NCBI GenBank assembly: GCA_900470965.1
Contig: UCCS01000023.1
Location: forward strand, 9,419-59,457
Direction: 5' to 3'
Length of the DNA stretch: 50,039 nt
DNA from: Hyphomicrobiales bacterium
GTDB lineage: Bacteria; Pseudomonadota; Alphaproteobacteria; Rhizobiales; Rhizobiaceae
This document shows, piece by piece, positions 40,789 to 50,039 of the stretch. The notes under the pieces are model-generated. The model did not search any database. It saw only the letters and a list, made by a program, of their open reading frames with translations, and was not told the DNA's origin. The translations under genes and the position numbers were made by a program. Every line of letters begins with the position of its first letter. Position 1 is the first letter of the stretch.

Positions 40789-41055
40789 ATGACAACATAT
40801 TACTTCGCGGTGCAGGACCTCGATGAGGAATTCGACGCCGACATAGGGTTGGATCTGCCCGACCTTCCCTGCGCAATCAACTATGCACGGCGCGCGTTGT
40901 CCGACATGGCACTGGACGGTATTCCTACCGTCCCCGGAGCTCGGCAGGCCGTGACAGTTCTCGGCCCGGATCGAATTCCCATTGCCATCGTCAGCTTGTG
41001 CATTTCAATTGATTGGTGCGATGCAAAGGGTTCTGTGATGCCAGGCCCAGAGTGA
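40789..41055 (+). CDS. DUF6894-type small protein (88 aa)
   Basis: 88 residues from ATG 40789, the first start behind the promoter. The pattern YYFAVQDLDEEFDADIGLDLPDLPCAINYARRALSDMALDGIP, followed by VTVLGPDRIPIAIVSLCIS, matches the small DUF6894 family that is abundant in Rhizobiales. It is soluble and acidic, of unknown function. A perfect EcfG-type promoter lies 28 bases upstream. Confidence 0.8.
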   Translation: MTTYYFAVQDLDEEFDADIGLDLPDLPCAINYARRALSDMALDGIPTVPGARQAVTVLGPDRIPIAIVSLCISIDWCDAKGSVMPGPE

Positions 41056-41378
41056 ATTCTTGCGCCAACGAACGCTCAAGCCATGGTGGGGACCCTAGAA
41101 CTGCCGTTCGTCTGGCCCGCACGCAACTATCGCTGACCGATTTCAATACGAAGATTGCGCCCGGGCGGAAATGCGCAGGATTCGATTCAAAGTGCTTACA
41201 GCGACGGTCTAACAGCAAGCGACGTTGTTCATCTTTTCCCCTAAGCGAAATTAGGATTTTGCTCCGGCAGCGTCTCCACTACCTCCCGTTCGGTCGCGTT
41301 CTCGGACCACGCAAACGGAGGCGGTGCCTGCTCTACCAACAGGCATAGCCGGCGTCCTGGCCCGACAGGATGCAGTTT
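41056..41378. other. Intergenic region, nothing recognised
   Basis: About 320 bases between convergent genes; no supported gene or clear terminator. Confidence 0.4.
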
Positions 41379-43052
41379 TCAGGCCACGGCGGCCCTGTCC
41401 ATGAACGCTCGTTCAATCGCCGTCTGGAGTTGTTCTTGGGTAAATGGTTTGGTCATCCGTATCATGCCATGATATGCGGAATCCTCTGGAAGATCGGCGT
41501 AGCCTGACGCAAGAATGACCGGGATTCCGGGATAGGACGTAAAAATGCGACGCGCCAAATCGGCCCCTGTCATTCCGGGCATAGCGTGATCGGTAACTAT
41601 TAAATCGCACCCGTCCCCTCTTTCCAGCACGAGCATTGCCTGTGAAGCTGAAGCTGCCTCGACAGTGACGTGACCCAGGTCCTCCAGCATTGCGACGGTG
41701 CCCATCCTGACCAGCATGTCGTCGTCGACCACAAGAACCCTGTGCTGTGCGAAGGTGGAGTGGGCCGTATCAGACATAACGGCTTCAGGCGCCCGGGCAC
41801 CCTCCTCGATCTGCTCTGCCACAGGCAGCCAAAGGGAAACGGTTGTTCCTGATCCTTTGCTGCTGAAGATCTGGAGGACACCCCCCGACTGCGCAGCCAG
41901 TCCATGCACCATCGATAGGCCGAGCCCGGTCCCCTTGCCGATTCCTTTGGTTGTGAAGAAAGGTTCTGCGGCGCGGGCAAGCGTCGCCTCGTCCATGCCC
42001 TCACCGGTATCGACGACGGAAATGCGCAGAAACCGGCCGCCTTTAAGTGTCGCGGGTGGGTCTTCGTCCGCTGCGGCTTCTATTGTGACGCTCCCACCAT
42101 CTTCCATGGCATCTCGGGCATTGACGAACAGGTTGAGCAACGCAAGCTCAAGCTGATTTCGATCAATCAGGACCGGCGGAAGTCCTGCCGGAATTTTTGT
42201 TTCAAAGGAGATCCGCGGTCCCACTGCCTTACCCAACAGATCTTCGACGTCATCGAACAGCCTTGCAAAATCGATTGCCTGGGGTTTCAAATCCTGGCGC
42301 CGGGCGAACGCCAGTAGCCTTTGTGTCAAAGCCGATCCCCGCTCCGCGGCCTGCAGGGCATTCATGATGAGACGTTCGCTCCGCTCATCGTCCGGCAAGC
42401 GTTTCTTCAACAAGTTCAGGCTGCCGAGGATCGCCATAAGCAGATTGTTGAAATCATGTGCAACCCCACCTGTCAACTGTCCAATCGTGTCAAGCTTCTG
42501 GGCTTCAAAAAGCTGCGCGAGGGCGTCTTCCCGCTCGCGGGTCTTTTGCTCGATGCGCTGCTCTAGCTCTTCATTGAGTTGACGCAGCTGTGCCGACGAT
42601 GCTTCGAGTTCGGCCGTCCTTTGAAGGACCCGCGCCTCGAGGTCGGAATTCAGCCCCTCCAGCTCCCGGGTTTTGCGATGGAGATCGGCAAATACCCGGA
42701 CCTTGGCGCGCAGCACTTCAGGAACGATTGGAACCGACACATAATCGACGGCTCCAGCCTCGTATCCACGCAGACGGTCCGGCTCCGCCATCATTACGGC
42801 CGAGACGAATATGATAGCGGTGTTTTGATAGCGAGGATGTTCCCTGATCATGCTAACGAGCTCGAAACCGTCCTGTTCAGGCATGCAGACATCGACCAGG
42901 ATCACGGCGATTTCGGATCGCAACAGATGTTCGAGCGCCTCGCGGCCCGATTGCGCCTTAATAAGGTTCTCGCCGAGGTCCTGGAGGATGACCTCGTAGC
43001 TGAGTAGTTTCGCGGGCTGATCATCCACCAAAAGGATGTTCACGGGCTTCAT
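41379..43052 (-). CDS. Hybrid histidine kinase, REC-coiled coil-HisKA-HATPase-REC
   Basis: 557 residues from ATG 43052, preceded by GAGGAG; it lies ten bases after the poly-HAMP kinase stop. The N-terminal receiver has VDDQ and Asp in ILVDVCMPEQDG (about residue 54). A coiled coil (residues about 135-180) leads to a HisKA with phosphoacceptor His in GGVAHDFNNLL. The ATPase domain has intact N (NLFVNARDAM), G1 (VDTGEGMD) and G2 (GKGTGLGLS) boxes. The C-terminal receiver has Asp in DLIVTDHAMPGM. No sensor or membrane segment is present, so it probably acts downstream of the preceding kinase. Confidence 0.92.
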   Translation of the reverse strand: MKPVNILLVDDQPAKLLSYEVILQDLGENLIKAQSGREALEHLLRSEIAVILVDVCMPEQDGFELVSMIREHPRYQNTAIIFVSAVMMAEPDRLRGYEAGAVDYVSVPIVPEVLRAKVRVFADLHRKTRELEGLNSDLEARVLQRTAELEASSAQLRQLNEELEQRIEQKTREREDALAQLFEAQKLDTIGQLTGGVAHDFNNLLMAILGSLNLLKKRLPDDERSERLIMNALQAAERGSALTQRLLAFARRQDLKPQAIDFARLFDDVEDLLGKAVGPRISFETKIPAGLPPVLIDRNQLELALLNLFVNARDAMEDGGSVTIEAAADEDPPATLKGGRFLRISVVDTGEGMDEATLARAAEPFFTTKGIGKGTGLGLSMVHGLAAQSGGVLQIFSSKGSGTTVSLWLPVAEQIEEGARAPEAVMSDTAHSTFAQHRVLVVDDDMLVRMGTVAMLEDLGHVTVEAASASQAMLVLERGDGCDLIVTDHAMPGMTGADLARRIFTSYPGIPVILASGYADLPEDSAYHGMIRMTKPFTQEQLQTAIERAFMDRAAVA

Positions 43053-43062
43053 GGCGAACTCC

Positions 43063-46000
43063 TCAACGGTGTAGCCACATGCGGAGCGCCGAGAGGAGCT
43101 GCTCCGTATTGACCGGCTTGGCCAGATAGTCCGATGCACCAGCCTCAAGACACTTCTCACGGTCCCCCTTCATTGCCTTTGCCGTTAAGGCCACAATTGG
43201 AAGTCGCCGGAAAGTGGGGTCCGCGCGGATGACCTGCATTGTCTCATAACCATCCATACCCGGCATCATGATGTCCATCAGCACGATGGCCACTGACGGC
43301 TCGCCATTGATCACCTCGATCGCTTCGCTGCCGGTGGTCGCCGTCAGGACCCTCATGCCACGGCGCTCAAGCACGCTACTGAGCGCAAAGATATTGCGCG
43401 CGTCATCGTCGACGAGCAAAACGGTTTCACCAAATAGGTCCTCATCGGAACTATGCAGGTCTTCCAGCATGGCCTGTTTGGATGCCGGCATGTCCGCAAC
43501 GACGCGGTGAAGGAAGAGCGCCGTTTCATCCAGAAGCCGCTCGGGCGATTCAACGCCCTTGACGACCACGCTTCGGGCCATGCTGTGAAGCCGAGCGTCC
43601 TCCTCGGGAGAGAGTTCGCGGCCCGTGAAGACAACGACAGGAATTTCGCCAATGTCGGTATCGTCACGCATTTTTTCCAGCACTTCGAAGCCCGACATAT
43701 CGGGAAGCGTCAAATCGAGGACGACACAATCGGCAGGGTCGTTCCTGAGCGCGGCAAGAGCCTCCGATCCCGAGCCGACGCTGGCGATGTCTATGTCGTC
43801 ATGGCCAAGGAGCGCCATCACACTGATCCGCTCAGCCTCGTTGTCTTCCACCAAAAGCAGGCGCTTGCGCCTCGGCTCCGTATAGGATCGCAGCCGCGAT
43901 AGAGCCTTGACTAGTCCGTCGGGCGTTGTCGGCTTGCTCATGAACGCGAAGGCGCCCCGGGTCAGTCCGTGTTGGCGATCCTCATCGAGACTGATGATCT
44001 GCACCGGAATGTGGCGGGTCTGGGCGTTCTGTTTGAGCTGGCTCAACACCGTCCATCCCAGCATGTCGGGAAGGAAGATATCAAGGGATATCGCAGCCGG
44101 CTTATATTCCTGCGCCAGAGCCAGGGCATCGGCGCCGCGCATCGCCACCAGAACCTTGAAGCCGGTGTCGTGCGCCAAGTCCAGCAGAACTCGGGCGTAA
44201 TGGGGATCATCCTCCACGACAAGCAGAACCGTGTCGCCAGATGCGATGCGATCCCGGTCATCCTCGACATGTTCGGTCGGCTTGTCCGCCCGCCGGCTCG
44301 CTGCTGCATCCGCGAGTTGCACGATATTGTTCGATTTTGGAACCTCCTGTGGCGCTATGGTACCCGCACCAACATAGGTCAGTGGAAGATAAAGGACGAA
44401 GGTGCTGCCCGCGCCCGGAGTGCTTCGAAGCTGAATTTCCCCGCCGAGCAGGTTCGCGAGTTCGCGGCTGATGGCGAGGCCGAGGCCTGTGCCCCCATAT
44501 TTTCGGCTTGTTGACGCGTCAGCCTGCTGGAAGGCTTCGAAAATGATGCGCTGCTTTTCCGGAGGAATACCGATGCCGGTGTCGGCAACCTCGAATGCGA
44601 TGACGGACGGCGCGTGCTTTAGCGAAGAATGATCCGGAGACCATCCGCCGGCCACTGCATTCACACGAAGCGTGACCCCGCCCTCAGCCGTGAACTTGAA
44701 GGCGTTCGACAACAGGTTCTTTAAAATCTGCTGAAGTCGTTTGGAATCGGTGATGATGCTCCTGGCGACGTCGCCCCCGATTTCCACCCCGAATGTCAGG
44801 CCGCGGTTCTCCGCCTCGTGTCTGAACGGCCGGGCCATCACTTCAAGCAGGTTGTTGATGAAGATTTCCTCAGCGTCCACCGATACGGTTCCGGATTCGA
44901 TCTTGGACAGGTCGAGGATGTCGCTGATGAGGTTGAGAAGATCCGTCCCCGCCCCATGGATCGTTTTGGCGAATTCGACCTGCTTACCCGAAAGATTTCC
45001 TTCCGGATTTTCCCCGAGCTGTTGACCGAGGATCAGGATGGAATTGAGCGGCGTGCGTAGCTCATGCGACATGTTTGCAAGAAATTCAGACTTGTATTTC
45101 GACGTCAGCGCGAGCTCGGCGGCCTGTTCTTCAAGAGCGCGACGGGCCTGCTCGATCTCCTGGTTCTTCGCCTCGACCTCGACATTGCGCTCCTCGAGCT
45201 GCTGCGCTTTCTGTTCGAGTTGCTCGTTGGTCTGCTGCAGTTCGCGCTGCTGGGTCTGAAGCTCCGCTGCAAGCTGCTGCGACTGCTTGAGCAGGCCTTC
45301 GGTCTGCATCGTTGCTTCAATGGAGTTGAGAACAATGCCGATGGACGTGGTCAACTGGTCCAGGAAGGAGATCTGCAGTTCAGTGAAATTGCCTGCCGAG
45401 GCAAGTTCGATAACCGCCTTGACCTGTCCTTCGAAATGGACCGGCAGGACTATGGCACTCCTTGGCAAGGCCGAGAATACGCCCGAGCTGATCGGGACGA
45501 CATTGACGGGGAGGTCGGTGATCAGGATCCGCCGAGCGTCGCTGGCGCACTGGCCGACAAGGCCCTGACCGAACTCAAGTCGCGTGGGATGGGCAGTCTC
45601 CATCCCCTGCGCATAGACCGACAGCAGGGAAAGCATCCGCTGAGGGCCGTCATCGACCTGATAAATAACCCCTTGATGGGCTCCGACAAGCGGAGCAAGC
45701 TCCGAAAGCAGCATCTTTCCCACAAGTGTCAGGTCGCGTTGCCCCTGCAGCATGTTGGTGAAGCGGGCAAGGTTGGTTTTCAGCCAGTCCTGTTCTGTGT
45801 TGCGCTCGGTCGTCAGGCGCAGGTTTCCGATCATCGTGTTGATATTGTCTTTCAGTTCCGCGACCTCGCCGCGCGCTTCGACCTGGATGGACCGGGTCAG
45901 GTCGCCCTTGGTGACCGCAGTGGCGACTTCCGCAATCGCGCGCACCTGGGTCGTCAGGTTGGCGGCGAGCAGGTTCACGTTGCCGGTCAGGTCTTTCCAG

Positions 46001-49000
46001 GTGCCGGCCGTGCCTGGCACGTTCGCCTGCCCGCCAAGTCGGCCTTCGACGCCGACTTCACGCGCCACGGTCGTCACCTGGTCGGCGAAGGTGGCGAGCG
46101 TGTTGGTCATATTGTTGATGGTCTCGGCCAAAGCGGCGACTTCGCCCTTGGAGGCGACGGTGAGGTTCTGCTTGAGGTCGCCGTTGGCCACCGCCGTCAC
46201 GACCTTGACGATGCCGCGCACCTGTTCGGTCAGGTTTGCGGCCATGACATTGACGGTATCGGTGAGGTCCTTCCAAGTGCCGGCGACACCCGGCACTTGC
46301 GCCTGTCCACCGAGCTTGCCTTCAGTGCCCACTTCGCGTGCGACACGTGTCACTTCGCCGGCAAAAGCATTCAACTGGTCCACCATCGTGTTGATGGTGT
46401 TCTTCAGCTCGAGGATTTCACCCTTCACATCGACGGTGATCTTTCGGGATAGGTCGCCGCGCGCGACGGCCGTCGTCACTTCCGCGATGTTGCGAACCTG
46501 GGTTGTCAAGTTTGCGGCAAGCAGATTGACGTTGTCGGTCAAGTCCTTCCATGTGCCAGCGACGCCCGGAACGACGGCCTGTCCACCAAGGCGTCCGTCG
46601 GTGCCGACCTCTCGCGCTACGCGCGTCACCTCGCCCGCAAACGAGCGCAGCTGATCGACCATCGTGTTGAGGGTATCCTTCAGGAGCAGGATTTCTCCGC
46701 GCACGTCGACGGTGATCTTGCGCGACAGGTCACCATTGGCGATCGCGGTGGCGACCTCGGCGATATTGCGCACCTGTGCCGTCAGGTTGCCGGCCATGGA
46801 GTTGACGCTGTCGGTCAGGTCCTTCCAGGTGCCGGCGACACCCGGTACTTGCGCCTGACCGCCTAGCTTGCCTTCGGTACCCACTTCGCGTGCAACGCGC
46901 GTCACTTCGCCGGCAAAGGCGTTCAACTGGTCCACCATCGTATTGATGGTATTCTTCAGTTCGAGGATTTCCCCCTTCACGTCGACGGTGATCTTTCGGG
47001 AGAGGTCACCGCGCGCCACGGCCGTCGTGACTTCGGCAATATTGCGCACCTGGCCGGTGAGGTTGGAGGCCATGGAGTTGACGTTTTCGGTGAGATCCTT
47101 CCAGGTGCCGGCGACCCCCGGCACCTGCGCCTGACCGCCGAGTTTGCCCTCCGTTCCCACCTCACGCGCCACGCGGGTCACTTCGGAGGCGAACCGGTTC
47201 AACTGGTCCACCATCGTGTTCAAGGTTTCCTTGAGCTCAAGGATTTCGCCCGAGACCGAAACAGTGATCTTCTTTGATAGGTCACCATTGGCAATTGCGG
47301 TTGAGACCTCCGCAATATTGCGCACCTGGGCCGTGAGGTTTCCGGCCATGGAATTGACCGAGTCCGTTAAATCCTTCCACGTACCGGCAACACCGAGCAC
47401 GTTCGCCTGGCCACCCAGCCGCCCCTCCGTACCGACCTCGCGTGCGACACGCGTCACTTCGCCGGCAAAGCCATTCAACTGGTCGACCATCGTGTTGATG
47501 GTTTCCTTCAGCTCGAGGATCTCGCCCGAAACAGTGACCGTGATCTTCTTCGATAGGTCGCCCTGGGCGACGGCGGTCGCGACCTCGGCAATATTGCGCA
47601 CCTGGGCGGTAAGGTTTGAGGCCATCGAATTGACGGAGTCGGTCAAATCTTTCCACGTGCCCGCAACGCCGCGAACATTCGCCTGCCCGCCGAGCTGTCC
47701 TTCCGTGCCAACCTCGCGCGCCACGCGCGTCACTTCGGAGGCAAAGGCATTGAGCTGATCGACCATCGTGTTGATAGTCTCCTTCAGTTCGAGTATCTCG
47801 CCCTTGACGTCGACGGTGATCTTCTTCGACAGATCGCCACTGGCGATCGCAGTGGAAACTTCAGCGATGTTACGCACCTGGGCGGTCAGGTTGCCGGCCA
47901 TCGAGTTGACGTTTTCGGTCAAGTCCTTCCAGGTGCCAGCGACGCCCGTGACGTTGGCTTGCCCGCCAAGCCGGCCTTCCGTTCCAACTTCACGAGCGAC
48001 ACGGGTCACTTCCGACGCAAACGCGTTCAACTGGTCCACCATCGTGTTGATGGTTTCCTTCAGCTCAAGGATTTCCCCCGACACCGTGACGGTGATCTTC
48101 TTCGACAGGTCGCCGTTGGCAATTGCGGTCGACACGTCAGCGATATTGCGGACCTGGGCGGTCAGGTTCGACGCCATCGAATTGACGTTGTCGGTCAAAT
48201 CTTTCCAGGTACCCGCCACACCGGGAACCTGGGCCTGCCCGCCAAGCCGGCCTTCGGTTCCGACTTCGCGCGCGACGCGCGTTACTTCGCCGGCAAATCC
48301 GTTTAGCTGATCGACCATCGTATTGATGGTCTCCTTCAGTTCCAGGATTTCGCCGGAGACATCAACCGTGATCTTGCGCGACAGGTCGCCACGCGCCACG
48401 GCGGTCGTTACCTGGGCGATATTTCGAACCTGAGCCGTCAGGTTCCCGCACATTGCATTGACCGAGTCCGTCAAATCCTTCCATGTTCCGGCGACGCCCG
48501 GCACCAGCGCCTGCCCTCCCAGTTTGCCTTCAGTTCCCACCTCACGGGCAACGCGTGTCACTTCGGACGCGAAGGAGCGAAGTTGGTCCACCATCGTGTT
48601 GATGGCTTCCTTGAGTTGCAGGATTTCGCCTCGCACGTCGACCGTAATCTTCTTGGAAAGGTCGCCATTGGCCACCGCGATTGTAACGTCGGCAATGTTT
48701 CGCACCTGAGCGGTCAAGTTCGAGGCCATGGAATTGACACTTTCGGTCAGATCCTTCCAGACACCCGTCACCTCCGGCACTTGGGCCTGTCCACCCAGCT
48801 TGCCGTCCGTGCCGACTTCGCGCGCAACACGGGTGACTTCCGAGGTGAAGACGCTAAGCTGCTTGATCATCGTGTTGACGATGTCAGCAGAGCGCAAGAA
48901 TTCCCCTTTCAGCGGTCGGCCGTCGACATCAAGCGGCACCGTCTGCAAAAGGTCGCCTTTGGCGACGGCGGTGATCGTTCGGGTGACCGCCGTCGTCGGC

Positions 49001-49362
49001 CAGAGAAGGTCTCCGATCAGCTGATTGATCGATCCTTCCATGTCCGACCACGATCCGTCCGAGAGACCAAATCGGACCCGTGTGCTCGTCTGCCCTTCCC
49101 GACCCACGACCTGGCCGACATGTTCGAGTTGCTGAGACATTCGCTGATTGGCTGCAATGATGTCGTTGAGTGCGTCGGCAACCTTGCCCGTAACACCCGT
49201 CAGATCCGAGGGCATCCGAACAGAGAAATCACCCCGTCTGACTGCGGTGAGGATTTCCAAGAGCGCGCTTGCGGAACGCTCGGAAATGCCATTCACCTCA
49301 CGCTCGCTCCCGCCGACGCTTTCAACCTCTTGACGCCCAATCCCAACGTTTTGATTGACCAT
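43063..49362 (-). CDS. Giant poly-HAMP hybrid histidine kinase (about 2,100 aa)
   Basis: About 2,099 residues from ATG 49362 (GGGGGA upstream; ATG 49374 is also possible). There is no membrane segment. From residue about 30 to 1170 run 13 HAMP-like GDL units (e.g. [14 protein letters not shown], then GEILELK) alternating with 11 VAREVG units (e.g. [17 protein letters not shown]). A GAF domain (about 1215-1360) and a coiled coil follow. HisKA has its His near 1433 ([12 protein letters not shown]), followed by an intact HATPase and three receivers with phosphoacceptor motifs [18 protein letters not shown] and LMDIMMPGM. The repeat is like that of fungal group III (Nik1/Os-1) kinases, which sense osmotic stress. 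Confidence 0.95.
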   Translation of the reverse strand: MVNQNVGIGRQEVESVGGSEREVNGISERSASALLEILTAVRRGDFSVRMPSDLTGVTGKVADALNDIIAANQRMSQQLEHVGQVVGREGQTSTRVRFGLSDGSWSDMEGSINQLIGDLLWPTTAVTRTITAVAKGDLLQTVPLDVDGRPLKGEFLRSADIVNTMIKQLSVFTSEVTRVAREVGTDGKLGGQAQVPEVTGVWKDLTESVNSMASNLTAQVRNIADVTIAVANGDLSKKITVDVRGEILQLKEAINTMVDQLRSFASEVTRVAREVGTEGKLGGQALVPGVAGTWKDLTDSVNAMCGNLTAQVRNIAQVTTAVARGDLSRKITVDVSGEILELKETINTMVDQLNGFAGEVTRVAREVGTEGRLGGQAQVPGVAGTWKDLTDNVNSMASNLTAQVRNIADVSTAIANGDLSKKITVTVSGEILELKETINTMVDQLNAFASEVTRVAREVGTEGRLGGQANVTGVAGTWKDLTENVNSMAGNLTAQVRNIAEVSTAIASGDLSKKITVDVKGEILELKETINTMVDQLNAFASEVTRVAREVGTEGQLGGQANVRGVAGTWKDLTDSVNSMASNLTAQVRNIAEVATAVAQGDLSKKITVTVSGEILELKETINTMVDQLNGFAGEVTRVAREVGTEGRLGGQANVLGVAGTWKDLTDSVNSMAGNLTAQVRNIAEVSTAIANGDLSKKITVSVSGEILELKETLNTMVDQLNRFASEVTRVAREVGTEGKLGGQAQVPGVAGTWKDLTENVNSMASNLTGQVRNIAEVTTAVARGDLSRKITVDVKGEILELKNTINTMVDQLNAFAGEVTRVAREVGTEGKLGGQAQVPGVAGTWKDLTDSVNSMAGNLTAQVRNIAEVATAIANGDLSRKITVDVRGEILLLKDTLNTMVDQLRSFAGEVTRVAREVGTDGRLGGQAVVPGVAGTWKDLTDNVNLLAANLTTQVRNIAEVTTAVARGDLSRKITVDVKGEILELKNTINTMVDQLNAFAGEVTRVAREVGTEGKLGGQAQVPGVAGTWKDLTDTVNVMAANLTEQVRGIVKVVTAVANGDLKQNLTVASKGEVAALAETINNMTNTLATFADQVTTVAREVGVEGRLGGQANVPGTAGTWKDLTGNVNLLAANLTTQVRAIAEVATAVTKGDLTRSIQVEARGEVAELKDNINTMIGNLRLTTERNTEQDWLKTNLARFTNMLQGQRDLTLVGKMLLSELAPLVGAHQGVIYQVDDGPQRMLSLLSVYAQGMETAHPTRLEFGQGLVGQCASDARRILITDLPVNVVPISSGVFSALPRSAIVLPVHFEGQVKAVIELASAGNFTELQISFLDQLTTSIGIVLNSIEATMQTEGLLKQSQQLAAELQTQQRELQQTNEQLEQKAQQLEERNVEVEAKNQEIEQARRALEEQAAELALTSKYKSEFLANMSHELRTPLNSILILGQQLGENPEGNLSGKQVEFAKTIHGAGTDLLNLISDILDLSKIESGTVSVDAEEIFINNLLEVMARPFRHEAENRGLTFGVEIGGDVARSIITDSKRLQQILKNLLSNAFKFTAEGGVTLRVNAVAGGWSPDHSSLKHAPSVIAFEVADTGIGIPPEKQRIIFEAFQQADASTSRKYGGTGLGLAISRELANLLGGEIQLRSTPGAGSTFVLYLPLTYVGAGTIAPQEVPKSNNIVQLADAAASRRADKPTEHVEDDRDRIASGDTVLLVVEDDPHYARVLLDLAHDTGFKVLVAMRGADALALAQEYKPAAISLDIFLPDMLGWTVLSQLKQNAQTRHIPVQIISLDEDRQHGLTRGAFAFMSKPTTPDGLVKALSRLRSYTEPRRKRLLLVEDNEAERISVMALLGHDDIDIASVGSGSEALAALRNDPADCVVLDLTLPDMSGFEVLEKMRDDTDIGEIPVVVFTGRELSPEEDARLHSMARSVVVKGVESPERLLDETALFLHRVVADMPASKQAMLEDLHSSDEDLFGETVLLVDDDARNIFALSSVLERRGMRVLTATTGSEAIEVINGEPSVAIVLMDIMMPGMDGYETMQVIRADPTFRRLPIVALTAKAMKGDREKCLEAGASDYLAKPVNTEQLLSALRMWLHR
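45930..49000 (-). repeat. Tandem 276-bp (92-residue) poly-HAMP repeat array
   Basis: The 3 kb encoding the HAMP array shows a 276-bp period on the minus strand. Successive copies of the [14 protein letters not shown] coding segment fall near 46310, 46590, 46865 and so on to about 48800. Copies differ mostly at synonymous sites. Two units (around 46310-46500 and 46860-47040) encode identical protein over about 70 residues, which suggests recent duplication or gene conversion. Confidence 0.9.
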
Positions 49363-49374
49363 GGAATCCCCCAT

Positions 49375-49750
49375 TCATCGATGGGCAAAATGTAGCGCGC
49401 AGGTGGAAAATTGGTATGGGGTTCCTCGCCCATCGCTGGACAGCAGGGTTTCGACATCTGGCGGATGTTACGCGCCTTCCTGGGACGGAGGGCTTGAACG
49501 CGCAGCAACAATTGAACTCGTCTCGCTCAAAGGGCTGTCAATCGCAGGTTCGAAGTTTACGCCTTTACCCCGGCAGACGGCGCTCGGAACGATAGTTTCG
49601 CTCGGAGTGCTACGACACGTGCCCTCATCTAGGGTCAAAACGAATGGCGATGCCGGCTGGCACAAGGTCACCTTCATGGAACGTGCGCCCGCCGGTCTTT
49701 CCTTGTGCCACCATATCGCTGAGGGCGGCTCGATAGCAGCGACTGATCGC
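49375..49750. other. Intergenic region upstream of the poly-HAMP kinase
   Basis: About 375 bases. Open frames on both strands lack ribosome sites and recognisable content. The kinase promoter must lie here, but no EcfG-type pair was found: a GGAAC at 49421-49425 (minus) has no matching -10. Confidence 0.4.
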
Positions 49751-49906
49751 TTAGTGAGCCGCCGCATTGCCGACACGATGGCCGGCGCTCTGCGTCGCAT
49801 TCACAGTGTTTGCGGTATCTTTCCCCATGCCACGGATTGTATTGGCGCAGGCGCTAAGCGAAAGCATCATGCAGACGGTGGCGGCGATTACGGAAGCGGT
49901 CTTCAT
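49751..49906 (-). CDS. Entericidin A/B-family lipoprotein (51 aa)
   Basis: 51 residues. A signal peptide with lipobox LSLSAC (Cys20) is followed by the conserved entericidin sequence NTIRGMGKDTANTV, then a short Ala/His-rich tail. Entericidins are small envelope lipoproteins; in E. coli EcnB promotes lysis in stationary phase and EcnA counters it. AGGGGAA lies before the ATG, and an EcfG-type promoter lies 32 bases upstream. No second entericidin is adjacent within the window. Confidence 0.85.
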   Translation of the reverse strand: MKTASVIAATVCMMLSLSACANTIRGMGKDTANTVNATQSAGHRVGNAAAH

Positions 49907-49937
49907 TGGGATTCCCCTTTTGGTTGAACAGGGTCAT

Positions 49938-49962
49938 AACCGTTGAAGAGCAGATGGGTTCC
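49938..49962 (-). promoter_or_regulatory. EcfG-type promoter (GGAAC-N16-GGTT)
   Basis: GGAAC at 49958-49962 and GGTT at 49938-49941 on the minus strand, 32 bases before the entericidin ATG. Confidence 0.65.
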
Positions 49963-50039
49963 ACAAGCTTGACGCAACCAAGACGCGGTAAGCCGCCATA
50001 ATACTGCCTCCCAAGATTTTATCACGGTCAGCCTCGCCT

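Noticed and set aside
45930..49000. Repeat array considered as CRISPR or satellite DNA
   Set aside because: The period is 276 bp, it stays in frame and encodes HAMP units with synonymous variation, so it is coding.
44900..49395. Many long plus-strand frames opposite the poly-HAMP kinase
   Set aside because: Periodic antisense shadows of the 276-bp repeat, not genes.

Overview
The window looks like a chromosomal or large-plasmid segment of a Rhizobiales alphaproteobacterium (Rhizobium/Agrobacterium/Ensifer type). This rests on family content: a BA14K protein, a LOV/HWE histidine kinase, DUF1236 and DUF6894 proteins, a nutrient-deprivation-induced (NDI) protein, many small stress proteins and overlapping start/stop codons. 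No tRNA or rRNA gene was seen. Identifications come from motifs read by eye; no database search was run.

Layout: 1-2.8 kb, a lipid/envelope operon (DUF1295 protein, CFA-synthase-like methyltransferase, membrane protein, lipocalin). 3.1-4.7 kb, a LOV blue-light HWE kinase with its single-domain response regulator. 5.1-10.5 kb, a HARP-like protein, a Nudix hydrolase, a multiply frameshifted CYTH-CHAD pseudogene, an MgtC remnant, a flavodoxin-fold oxidoreductase and small unknown proteins. 10.7-26 kb, a dense run of small envelope and stress genes (DUF1236, lipoprotein/Nramp-like/PRC-barrel operon, circularly permuted ROK protein, YflT-like protein, NDI/holin-like/DUF3618 operon, DUF72, iron-permease-like protein, BA14K, PagL, microproteins). 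26.2-35.2 kb, a respiratory island: a diheme cytochrome c, then on the minus strand an FdhF/YdeP molybdoenzyme, cytochrome c, caa3-type oxidase subunits II, I and III, a small membrane protein, CtaG and another cytochrome c. 36-41 kb, more stress genes (GlsB/YeaQ, DUF4142, SDR, VOC, DUF6894), an IS5-type transposase remnant and a candidate small RNA. 41.4-49.4 kb, two hybrid histidine kinases, one of about 2,100 residues with a huge poly-HAMP array. The right edge carries an entericidin-like lipoprotein.

The unifying signal is a promoter motif, GGAAC-N16/17-CGTT or a close variant (AGTT, GGTT, CATT), which matches the known alphaproteobacterial EcfG (RpoE2/SigT) general-stress-response consensus. 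I found about 25 copies, nearly all 25-60 bases upstream of a start codon. Eleven are perfect CGTT copies, against fewer than one expected by chance in 50 kb on both strands at equal base frequencies. Six of the sites form divergent pairs between back-to-back genes. The window is therefore best read as a general-stress-response regulon island. One copy has no gene behind it: it is followed about 55 bases later by a strong intrinsic terminator, giving a candidate stress-induced small RNA of about 87 nt with a C-rich loop.
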